From the NCBI GenBank assembly GCA_035575925.1, contig DATLXK010000040.1:1-64000 (forward strand): a stretch of DNA of 64,000 nt. The letters are read 5' to 3'. Positions 44,468 through 52,718 of this stretch are shown in pieces. A program made the position numbers and the translations under genes. The first letter of the stretch is position 1. Every line of letters starts with the position of its first letter. The notes below the pieces were generated by a model. That model saw only the letters and a program-made list of their open reading frames with translations. It did not search any database and was not told the DNA's origin. Origin of the DNA: DASWTL01 sp035575925. Its GTDB lineage: Bacteria > Bacteroidota > Bacteroidia > Sphingobacteriales > Sphingobacteriaceae.

Positions 44468-45136
44468 ATGAAAAAATTTATCCTGTTAATTCCAATTTTG
44501 TTTCTTTTTTCATGTCAGCTTAAAGAGCAGGCAGATGAATTACAAGCTCTTAAGCAGTGCACTTATGAAGTGGTGTCTGCCGATAGTGTTTATCTGGCAA
44601 ATATTAATGTATCCGAAATGATTACCGAAAACGGGCTTGATCTAATTAGTGCGCCCCAACTCGCTATTTCGTATATGCAGAAAAAAATGCCGCTGAATGC
44701 ATTAATTAATTTAAAAGTCACTAATCCCGGAACACAGGAGGCTGCTATAAACCAATTTGAGTATGTGGTAGCCATTAAAAATACAGAGATTACGAAAGGT
44801 TTTTTTGATAAAAGAATTAGTATCCCACCGAATGGAGGAACAACTATTGTCCCTGTCCGTGTAAACCAGGACCTGTATAATTTAATCTCTAATCCAGTTA
44901 ATCAATCAGCAGTTGCAGGTTTTCTTTCTACCAAAACCGAACAGAAAGCCGTAGTAACTCTTAAAATAAAGCCCACATTTGCTGTTGGAAGTGAAATGAT
45001 AAAATATCCGGATTATGTTTCCATGGATAAAGAATTCACTAACACCACCTTACTATCTTACCTGAGAGGGTTGCAAAGTAAAGCACGTGTAATTGATTCT
45101 ATAGGACAAAATAAGGATACTACAGGCGTTTATTAA
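44468..45136 (+). CDS. LEA14-like lipoprotein
   Basis: A 222-residue lipoprotein. The ATG at 44468 begins a clear lipoprotein signal (MKKFILLIPILFLFSC), so it is chosen over the in-frame ATG at 44420 inside the previous gene. The mature part is beta-rich: INLKVTNPGTQEAAINQFEYVVAIKNTEI followed by ISIPPNGGTTIVPVRV resembles the LEA14/WHy-type domain found in stress-related proteins. Role unknown. Confidence 0.75.
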   Translation: MKKFILLIPILFLFSCQLKEQADELQALKQCTYEVVSADSVYLANINVSEMITENGLDLISAPQLAISYMQKKMPLNALINLKVTNPGTQEAAINQFEYVVAIKNTEITKGFFDKRISIPPNGGTTIVPVRVNQDLYNLISNPVNQSAVAGFLSTKTEQKAVVTLKIKPTFAVGSEMIKYPDYVSMDKEFTNTTLLSYLRGLQSKARVIDSIGQNKDTTGVY

Positions 45137-45191
45137 TTGATTGATATTTACAATAGATTACAGCCAGTCCTAAAATTTGACATTTTAGTAA

Positions 45192-45593
45192 ATGAACAAA
45201 AAACCTTCTTATTTAACCATTCTTGCACTTTCTATCATATTTACTTCGTGCTCTTCCAATCAGTTAGAGGGAAAATGGCAGTATGATGGTGGAATTTACA
45301 ATGGTAAACCTAAAGCAGCTGCACCCGATTTTGTGCTTCAGCGTACCTACACCAATGACAAATATGAAGCCCATACCGTAGAAGCAGGGGTGCAGGGGGA
45401 GAAATATGCAGGCGGGGATTATAAAATTGATGGAGACTCTCTTTTACTTACCGGAACATTCAGTAGTCAGGTATCTCAGCTCGTAGGAATTACCCAACGG
45501 TATGAGTTTAAATTAGAAGGGGGCAAATTAACCACAAAAGGTATTTTACCAAATGGTATGAACGTAGAAGAATATTGGAAAAAAGTTGATTGA
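45192..45593 (+). CDS. Lipocalin-like lipoprotein
   Basis: A 133-residue lipoprotein with signal peptide and lipobox (IIFTSCSS, Cys near residue 20). The mature part (LEGKWQYDGGIYNGK..., DYKIDGDSLLLTGTF, YEFKLEGGKLTTKG) has the alternating strands of small lipocalin-like Bacteroidota lipoproteins. Ligand and role unknown. Confidence 0.75.
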   Translation: MNKKPSYLTILALSIIFTSCSSNQLEGKWQYDGGIYNGKPKAAAPDFVLQRTYTNDKYEAHTVEAGVQGEKYAGGDYKIDGDSLLLTGTFSSQVSQLVGITQRYEFKLEGGKLTTKGILPNGMNVEEYWKKVD

Positions 45594-45782
45594 TCCTTTT
45601 CTTATTTATTATTACAGAGCGTGCTGTAAGTTTACATCCTCAAAAACATTTAGGGGGGTGAAATATACCACTCAAAACTTTTCCACAGAACCGCTTAAAC
45701 ACGCTTAATTTATTAACTTCGCAAGTCGTGTAACTACGATCCTATTGCTATTTAAAATATTTTAGAAAAGCACTTTTAAAAA

Positions 45783-48329
45783 ATGGCTGAAGAAACAGAG
45801 AATGACAACTTGGTTCCTAGTAACGACCGTATCATTCCAATAAATATAGAAGAAGAAATGCGTTCGGCTTACATCGATTATTCGATGTCGGTTATTGTTG
45901 GCCGCGCTTTGCCGGATGTTAGAGATGGTTTAAAACCGGTGCACCGCCGTGTTTTATTTGGCATGCTGGATCTTGGTGTTACCAGCACTAAGCCTTATAA
46001 AAAATCTGCCCGTATAGTTGGGGATGTACTTGGTAAGTATCACCCGCATGGTGATTCATCAGTGTATGATACGATGGTGCGCATGGCTCAGCCATGGAGT
46101 CTGCGTTATCCTTTAGTTGATGGGCAGGGAAACTTTGGTTCAATTGATGGTGATAGTCCGGCGGCTATGCGTTATACAGAAGCCAGATTGAAGAAGATTG
46201 CTGAAGAAATGCTGGCCGATATCAATAAAGATACGGTTGCCTTTCAGCTAAACTTTGATGATTCATTACAGGAGCCAACCGTTCTCCCAACCAGGATACC
46301 AAATTTGCTTATTAATGGTTCATCTGGAATTGCGGTGGGAATGGCTACCAATATGCCACCACACAATCTTACTGAGGTAGTAAACGCCATTATTGCTTAT
46401 ATTGGTAATAATGATATTGATATTGCGGGATTAATGCAACACGTTAAAGCTCCGGATTTTCCAACAGGAGGGATAATTTATGGATATGCAGGCGTTCAGG
46501 ATGCTTTTGAAACCGGTCGCGGCCGGATTGTTATGCGTGCCAAAGCAGAAATTGAAATCCACGGAAATGACCGGGAACGGATTATTGTAACCGAAATACC
46601 ATACCAGGTTAACAAAGCTAACATGATTGAGCGTACAGCTGAACTTGTTAACGAGAAAAAAATGGATGGAATCTCGGAGATACGGGATGAATCTGATCGT
46701 GAGGGTATGCGTATAGTATATGAGATAAAGCGCGATTCTAATGCCTCCATTGTATTAAATAACCTGTATAAATATACTGCTCTGCAAACCTCGTTTAGTG
46801 TTAATAATATTGCACTGGTTCATGGCCGGCCAATCTTATTAAACCTGAAAGATATGATCAAACATTTTGTTGATCATCGTCACGAAGTAGTGATCAGACG
46901 TACAAAATTCGAACTTGCAGAAGCTGAAAAACGCGCACATATTCTTGAAGGATTACTTATAGCTTTAGATCATCTGGATGAAGTTATTAAGCTGATACGC
47001 AGCTCAGATACTCCTGAAGATGCACGAACTGGTTTGATGGAAACCTTCGGGTTGTCCGACATTCAATCCAGGGCAATCTTGGATATGACCCTTCGTCGTT
47101 TAACAGGCCTGGAGCGTGATAAGATTAAAGAAGAATATGCCGAGTTAATGAAAACGATTGATTACTTAAAATCTATTCTTGGAGATGAAGCACTGCGTAT
47201 GCAGATCATTAAAGATGAACTGGAAGAAGTAAAAGAAAAGTATGGGGATGAGCGCAGAACTTCTATCACACATTCTGCAGAAGATATGCGGATGGAAGAC
47301 TTCATTATTGATGAAGATGTAGTGATTACCATTTCGCACGAAGGCTACATAAAACGTACTCCATTATCAGATTATAAAACCCAGGGTAGGGGCGGGAAGG
47401 GTTCCATGGGTTCTCAGTCGCGGGATAAGGATTTTATTGAGCATATTATCACGGCTTCCGCTCATAATTATATGTTATTCTTTACCGAAGCCGGACGTTG
47501 TTTCTGGCTGCGGGCATTTGAAATCCCGGAAGGGACACGCACCAGCAAGGGGCGTGCGATACAGAATATCATTAACATCCCTAAAGAGGAAAAAATTAAA
47601 GCATATATCAGGGTCATTAATCTGAAAGATCAGGAGTATCTGGAAAATAACTTCATCATTATGTGTACCCGAAAAGGTACTATTAAAAAAACCTCCCTCG
47701 AAGCATATTCACGTCCGCGGGCAAATGGTATAAATGCAATCAATATAAATGATGGCGACCAGTTACTGGAGGCCTGCTTAACAAACGGAACGAGTGAAAT
47801 TGTTATGGCTTTACGTTCCGGGCGCGCTATTCGTTTTAATGAATCTACTGTACGTCCGATGGGTCGCACAGCAACCGGTGTAAGAGGGGTTACATTAGGA
47901 CATGCAAAAGATGAAGTTGTTGGAATGATCGCTATAAACGACAAGGTAGAAACGACGGTTTTGGTTGTATCTGAAAAGGGTTACGGTAAGCGTACTGATA
48001 TTGAGGATTATCGTGTAACTAATCGTGGTGGTAAAGGTGTAAAAACCATCAATGTTACCGACAAAACCGGCGAATTGGTTTCAATTAAGGATATTACAGA
48101 TAAAGATGATCTGATGATTATCAATAAATCCGGAATAGTCATCAGGATTGCAGCCAGTCAGCTTAGAATTATGGGCCGGGCTACCCAGGGCGTACGATTA
48201 ATTACTCTGAAAGGCGATGATGAGATTGCATCGGTAGCAAAAGTTGATCATGAAGAAGATGTGATTAAAGAAGATGAAGCGGAGGACGATAATACTTCAA
48301 GTGAAGATTCGTTACCAGATAGTGAATAG
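45783..48329 (+). CDS. gyrA: DNA gyrase subunit A
   Basis: An 848-residue type II topoisomerase subunit. The winged-helix region holds the catalytic Tyr in AAMRYTEARL (about residue 131). The quinolone-determining region reads HPHGDSSVYDTMVRMAQ, keeping Ser and Asp at the positions equal to E. coli 83 and 87. The C-terminal beta-pinwheel carries a GyrA-box-like QGRGGKG near residue 538, which supports gyrase rather than topoisomerase IV ParC. The tail is acidic (EDEAEDDNTSSEDSLPDSE). Two TPR genes follow closely on the same strand. Confidence 0.96.
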   Translation: MAEETENDNLVPSNDRIIPINIEEEMRSAYIDYSMSVIVGRALPDVRDGLKPVHRRVLFGMLDLGVTSTKPYKKSARIVGDVLGKYHPHGDSSVYDTMVRMAQPWSLRYPLVDGQGNFGSIDGDSPAAMRYTEARLKKIAEEMLADINKDTVAFQLNFDDSLQEPTVLPTRIPNLLINGSSGIAVGMATNMPPHNLTEVVNAIIAYIGNNDIDIAGLMQHVKAPDFPTGGIIYGYAGVQDAFETGRGRIVMRAKAEIEIHGNDRERIIVTEIPYQVNKANMIERTAELVNEKKMDGISEIRDESDREGMRIVYEIKRDSNASIVLNNLYKYTALQTSFSVNNIALVHGRPILLNLKDMIKHFVDHRHEVVIRRTKFELAEAEKRAHILEGLLIALDHLDEVIKLIRSSDTPEDARTGLMETFGLSDIQSRAILDMTLRRLTGLERDKIKEEYAELMKTIDYLKSILGDEALRMQIIKDELEEVKEKYGDERRTSITHSAEDMRMEDFIIDEDVVITISHEGYIKRTPLSDYKTQGRGGKGSMGSQSRDKDFIEHIITASAHNYMLFFTEAGRCFWLRAFEIPEGTRTSKGRAIQNIINIPKEEKIKAYIRVINLKDQEYLENNFIIMCTRKGTIKKTSLEAYSRPRANGINAININDGDQLLEACLTNGTSEIVMALRSGRAIRFNESTVRPMGRTATGVRGVTLGHAKDEVVGMIAINDKVETTVLVVSEKGYGKRTDIEDYRVTNRGGKGVKTINVTDKTGELVSIKDITDKDDLMIINKSGIVIRIAASQLRIMGRATQGVRLITLKGDDEIASVAKVDHEEDVIKEDEAEDDNTSSEDSLPDSE

Positions 48330-48346
48330 TAGATTGGTATAGCTTT

Positions 48347-49453
48347 ATGTATCGAATATTAATTTCTATTTCTTTTTTATTCTTCACATCATTACCAATT
48401 TATTCGCAGTCTTTAATAAAAGAGGCTATGAATAGTTTCGCTTTGTACAGCAGAGATCAGAAAATTAAAGATCTGGAGAATGCCCGAAAAAAAATAGACG
48501 AACTGTATACTACCAGGAAAGACTCTGCGGTATATAAAAATAACCTGGGTAGGGCATTGATTTATTCAACCCTGGCTCTGGTGGATGTAAACAGAAAATA
48601 TAATTACAAGAAAGATCCTGTTGAAGAAACTATTTATTCATTAAGCAAATTAAATAACAGCAAGCATAGTTTAACCTATAAGCCAGAGCTTGATTACATA
48701 AATAATCAACTTCTTAGAACTTACCTTTTTCGGGCTAATAAAGCACTGCAAGAAGAGCGATATGATGAAGCACTAACAGGGTTTATGCTGGTTGATAGTT
48801 TGAGTGGTGGCGAAAATGTAAACCTGTTACATAATCTGGCACTTCTAAACGAGCGAAGCGGCAATAAAATAGATGCTATTAATTATTACAATAAACTGAT
48901 TTCAAAAAACAGTTCGGATCCATCTTATTTTCTGGCACTTGCAAATCTCTATGAAGAACGAAGTGATTATAATAATATGCTCATCACACTTCAAAAAGGG
49001 TATAATAAATTTCCCCACAAAATAGATTTGATCTTTAAACTTTTAAATATTTATTCGGATAAGTCGGATTTTAGTTCTGTTATAAGTTTATTACAAAATG
49101 GCCTGGTAATAAATAATAATGACTTTAGTTTAAACTATTTAGCTGGCTTTGCATATGAGAAAACCGGAAATAAGGCAAAAGCCGAATATTACTATAAAAT
49201 GATACTAGAAAACTCCCCGGATAATTATGAAGCAAATTATGCGTTAGGATTACTTTATTTAAATTCATTTTTAATTAACACAAAAAACAACGATCCGATG
49301 TTTCACGCTAAGCGGCATCTGATAAAAGCTTATGAAATTAATCCTAATGACTTAAAATCATTACAATCATTAAGTATTTTATACAGTAAAACAGGTGATG
49401 TGAAGCAATTAGAAAAAGTAAATAATAAACTTAACGAGTTAATCTTAAATTAA
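48347..49453 (+). CDS. Exported TPR-repeat protein
   Basis: A 368-residue protein with an N-terminal signal peptide (ISISFLFFTSLPIYSQ, cleavage near residue 20). The rest is helical with several TPR-like repeats, clearest at SLNYLAGFAYEKTGNKAKAEYYYKMIL and NYEANYALGLLYLNS (each in its own block). It follows gyrA by 17 bp and precedes another TPR gene by 5 bp, so the three probably share a transcript. Likely periplasmic or outer-membrane scaffold; partner unknown. Confidence 0.8.
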   Translation: MYRILISISFLFFTSLPIYSQSLIKEAMNSFALYSRDQKIKDLENARKKIDELYTTRKDSAVYKNNLGRALIYSTLALVDVNRKYNYKKDPVEETIYSLSKLNNSKHSLTYKPELDYINNQLLRTYLFRANKALQEERYDEALTGFMLVDSLSGGENVNLLHNLALLNERSGNKIDAINYYNKLISKNSSDPSYFLALANLYEERSDYNNMLITLQKGYNKFPHKIDLIFKLLNIYSDKSDFSSVISLLQNGLVINNNDFSLNYLAGFAYEKTGNKAKAEYYYKMILENSPDNYEANYALGLLYLNSFLINTKNNDPMFHAKRHLIKAYEINPNDLKSLQSLSILYSKTGDVKQLEKVNNKLNELILN

Positions 49454-49458
49454 AACAG

Positions 49459-50634
49459 ATGAAAATTAAATCTTTCATGTTAGCGTTAATCATAACAGGT
49501 GGTACTGTTACAGCTTTTGCTCAAAAATCAGAATTAAGTAGTGCCAAATCAAACTATGACAAGTATGCAGCTTTAAAACAAGTGGGTTCTACTTCTATTG
49601 GATCCTCTAATTTAAAAACTGCAAGGGAGGCTATTGATAAAGCTGTTGTTCATGAGAAAACGATGAATGATCCTTCAGCGTGGACGTATAAAGCATTGAT
49701 CTATACCGATCTGGCTGTAGCTGATACTATTCCGGCTACTTCGCAACCATTTTTTAACGAAGCAAGTGCTGCACTTATAAAGGCCAAAGAATTGGATAAA
49801 GCTGGTGCAAATAAAAAGCAGTTTGATAATTTGAACGACATATTTTCTCAGTATCACATGAATACCGGTGTGAGGGCATATCAGGCGTCAAAGTTTAAGG
49901 ATGCATATACTGCATTTAATAATTCCCTGACCTATCGTCCCGGTGATACTACAGTTACTTATTATGCAGGTCTTTCGGCCATTAATGCTAATGATTATAA
50001 ATCTGCTATTAAATCATATGAGCAGTTGCTGAAGACTAATTTTTCAACAAATAATAAGGTATATCTGGACTTGTCTAAGATATATGCTATGGAAAAAGAT
50101 ACTGCAGCAGCAATTAGAGTGGCCTCCGAAGGTGCTACTAAATTCTCAAATGATCCAGAATTAGCTACCCAGGAAATTGAACTTAATTTGCTTACAGGGA
50201 AACAAAAAAGTATAATCGGTAAAATAACTGCACAATCTGAAAAACAACCGAAGAATAAACTATATCCATTTTATTTAGGCATTGCTTACGCTTCGGCTAA
50301 CAATCCGGATAAAGCTGAAGAATCATATAAAAAAGCTATTGCTATAGACCCGGAGTTTACGGATGCTACTTTAAATTTGGGGGGAGTTATATTAAATAAA
50401 GGTATTGACTTGTACAATGCAGCAAGTAAATTGCCTCAAACCAAGCAAAAAGAATATGATGGAATGATTAAGAAAGCGATGGCTGAGTTCGACAGGGCAC
50501 TTCCATACCTGGAAAAAGCTACTACGTTAAATCCAAAATCACGTATGGGGTGGGAAAACTTAAAAACATTCTATTTAGTAAAGCGTAATGACGCAAAAGT
50601 TGCTGAAATAACAAAAGTTATTAACGGTTTATAA
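49459..50634 (+). CDS. Exported TPR-repeat protein
   Basis: A 391-residue protein with a signal peptide (MLALIITGGTVTAFAQ, cleavage after AFA near residue 21). Several TPRs follow: GVRAYQASKFKDAYTAFNN, YYAGLSAINANDYKSAIKSYEQ and YLGIAYASANNPDKAEESYKKA. It is 5 bp after the previous TPR gene. A strong terminator ends the unit. Confidence 0.85.
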   Translation: MKIKSFMLALIITGGTVTAFAQKSELSSAKSNYDKYAALKQVGSTSIGSSNLKTAREAIDKAVVHEKTMNDPSAWTYKALIYTDLAVADTIPATSQPFFNEASAALIKAKELDKAGANKKQFDNLNDIFSQYHMNTGVRAYQASKFKDAYTAFNNSLTYRPGDTTVTYYAGLSAINANDYKSAIKSYEQLLKTNFSTNNKVYLDLSKIYAMEKDTAAAIRVASEGATKFSNDPELATQEIELNLLTGKQKSIIGKITAQSEKQPKNKLYPFYLGIAYASANNPDKAEESYKKAIAIDPEFTDATLNLGGVILNKGIDLYNAASKLPQTKQKEYDGMIKKAMAEFDRALPYLEKATTLNPKSRMGWENLKTFYLVKRNDAKVAEITKVINGL

Positions 50635-50653
50635 TACGTTAATTTAGTCAAGT

Positions 50654-50688
50654 AAACTCCAGATAACAATTGTTACCTGGAGTTTTTT
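50654..50688 (+). terminator. Rho-independent terminator with long stem
   Basis: AAACTCCAG-A-TAACAATTGTTA-C-CTGGAGTTT (50654-50685) is palindromic save for one internal mismatch, followed by T residues. It ends the gyrA-TPR-TPR unit. Confidence 0.85.
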
Positions 50689-50711
50689 CATTATATACCA
50701 TTTGTATTAAA

Positions 50712-51482
50712 TTATGCGCCTTTACGTGCATTCAGACTCTCCATTAACTGATCCAGTAAATTATCGCTTGCCGCTTTTGCCGGTTTAAGTTTTTTAATAG
50801 TTGGGCGTTTACCCTTCGCTTTGAGTTTTATAATGTTTAAAAGTTCGTCTGAGTAGGTGTTTTTAAACTTCTTAATATCAAATGGGCCAGTATACTGATC
50901 AATTAAAGCTAAACCCACATCCAACTCTTTTTTATTAATACTCACATCGTCAGGAACCAGGATTTCTTCCGAAGATCGTAGCTCTTCGGCAAACCTTATA
51001 TTACTTATAACAATAACTTTATCTACCGGATAAATTACGCAAAGAGATTCACTGCTGCGCAATACAAATCTGGCAACTCCGGCCTTACCCGATTTTTGGA
51101 GCGCTTTTAATAATAAGGAATATGCTTTTCGACCTTGCGCTTCGGGTTCAGCAAAATAAGAAGTTTCATAATACATTGGGTTTATATCCGTCAATTTTAC
51201 AAAATTCTCTATTTCAACAGTCTTGTTTTTTTCGGGACTTGCATCAGCAAAATCCTGGTCTTCCAGGATCACATAATCATCTTCAAGCTTGTAACCTTTT
51301 ACAATTTTATCATACGGAACTTCTTTACGGGTATTTTCGTTTATCCTCTGATACCTTATACGTGCATGATCACGACTGTCCAGCATATCCATACTGAGCG
51401 TACTGCTTTGTACAGCTGAATACAGCTTAATCGGGATATTAACCAATCCAAAACCTATTGAACCTTTCCAAATTGATTTCAT
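50712..51482 (-). CDS. ku: Ku protein of bacterial non-homologous end joining
   Basis: A 256-residue Ku. MKSIWKGSIGFGLVNIPIKLYSA, RIRYQRINENTRKEVPYDKIVKGY and ETSYFAEP-like segments define the DNA-end-binding beta-barrel core. The short C-terminal tail is Lys-rich (LKAKGKRPTIKKLKPAK), as in bacterial Ku, where it recruits LigD and contacts DNA. No LigD-like ligase lies in this window, so the partner must be elsewhere. Confidence 0.95.
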   Translation of the reverse strand: MKSIWKGSIGFGLVNIPIKLYSAVQSSTLSMDMLDSRDHARIRYQRINENTRKEVPYDKIVKGYKLEDDYVILEDQDFADASPEKNKTVEIENFVKLTDINPMYYETSYFAEPEAQGRKAYSLLLKALQKSGKAGVARFVLRSSESLCVIYPVDKVIVISNIRFAEELRSSEEILVPDDVSINKKELDVGLALIDQYTGPFDIKKFKNTYSDELLNIIKLKAKGKRPTIKKLKPAKAASDNLLDQLMESLNARKGA

Positions 51483-51558
51483 ATATGTTCTTTATTATTT
51501 AAATCAGGGGAGAGAGTATATATTTCTATTTAACATAATATTAATTATGAGACAAAAT

Positions 51559-52476
51559 CTATTGTCTTAATTTAATTACCACAGTAGTTAGAAGTACCAT
51601 GATTACCATAGCAGTTAATAGCTTGGGCACCATAGTAGACTTTGGTAATCGAACAATCCCTGATGCGTTTGCTACTGCAGGTTCGCTAACATAACGGCCA
51701 GAATGTGGTATTGCTTGTTCATCAAAATGAAGTGCTAAATCTTTCAGGTTGTTTTGCAGATCACGTCCATACATAGGTTTTCCATGACCAGCTGCAGCGC
51801 TTTTAGGTTTCAATGCGGCTAATTTTTCTACGGATGATTTAGCAGAAACCCAATCAGGCGTGTAGAATTTTGGAGGACCGCATAATTTTTTCTTTTGCGT
51901 AATAACGTAGTAAGCAGATTCCTGTTTTGTGGTAACGAATGCATCGCCGGCTATTAATGTTTTATCACTTTCACGGTAAAGCGATATATGGCCGGGTGAA
52001 TGACCTGGAGTTGGAATAATTTTCCATTCGGGCATATTTGGTACAGTATTGCCTCTTAATTTCTTAAAGTTTTTACCAAGATCTATAGGTTTATTTGGAA
52101 ATAAAGCTGAAGTTAAAGCCATAATACCACCGCCAGCAAATGGATCTGAAGGAGGATAAGGAGATAACCCAGTTAAATATGGAGCTTCTAAAGAATGAGC
52201 GTATATAGTGACATTCCATTTCTTTAAAAGTTCTTTTAAAGCACCGCGATGGTCAAAATGTCCGTGAGTTAACACTATAGCTTCAGGAGAAGTACCTTTT
52301 CCAAAAAGTTTTTCAGACATCCTGATAATACGCCCCGACGAACCCTTTAAGCCACCATCAATAAGGATCCATTTACCGGATTCTTTGTCTTGTACCATAA
52401 AGATATTAACGAATATGATCTTAAGACCCCATACTCCACGTGCTACCTTGAAATAATTTTCATCCTGCTTTTTCAT
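51559..52476 (-). CDS. Metallo-beta-lactamase fold hydrolase, C-terminally anchored
   Basis: A 305-residue MBL-fold protein. LTHGHFDHRGAL is the HxHxDH zinc site; TPGHSPGHISLY and LIAGDAFVT supply the next ligands. The last 25 residues (VPKLLTAMVIMVLLTTVVIKLRQ) form one membrane helix with a short basic end, so the enzyme is probably anchored at the inner membrane. No signal peptide. Substrate unknown. Confidence 0.88.
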   Translation of the reverse strand: MKKQDENYFKVARGVWGLKIIFVNIFMVQDKESGKWILIDGGLKGSSGRIIRMSEKLFGKGTSPEAIVLTHGHFDHRGALKELLKKWNVTIYAHSLEAPYLTGLSPYPPSDPFAGGGIMALTSALFPNKPIDLGKNFKKLRGNTVPNMPEWKIIPTPGHSPGHISLYRESDKTLIAGDAFVTTKQESAYYVITQKKKLCGPPKFYTPDWVSAKSSVEKLAALKPKSAAAGHGKPMYGRDLQNNLKDLALHFDEQAIPHSGRYVSEPAVANASGIVRLPKSTMVPKLLTAMVIMVLLTTVVIKLRQ

Positions 52477-52718
52477 CAGATTAACATTTAAGTAGATTAT
52501 TAGCAGAACATCAGAACGGTTGATCGGGTTTTAAAAAGTTAATTTTCAAATATTTATACTGTCTGAAAAGATAATCTCAGTACAAATCCGGATCTTATAT
52601 AAAAAGAAAGGATTAAGAAAAATATAGACGCACGAATGTTTTAGGTTAACTGCCCGTGAAAGTTAATTTGGAGTGAGACCTACGAAGTTTAAACGTCGTA
52701 AGTCTTTATTACTACTTT

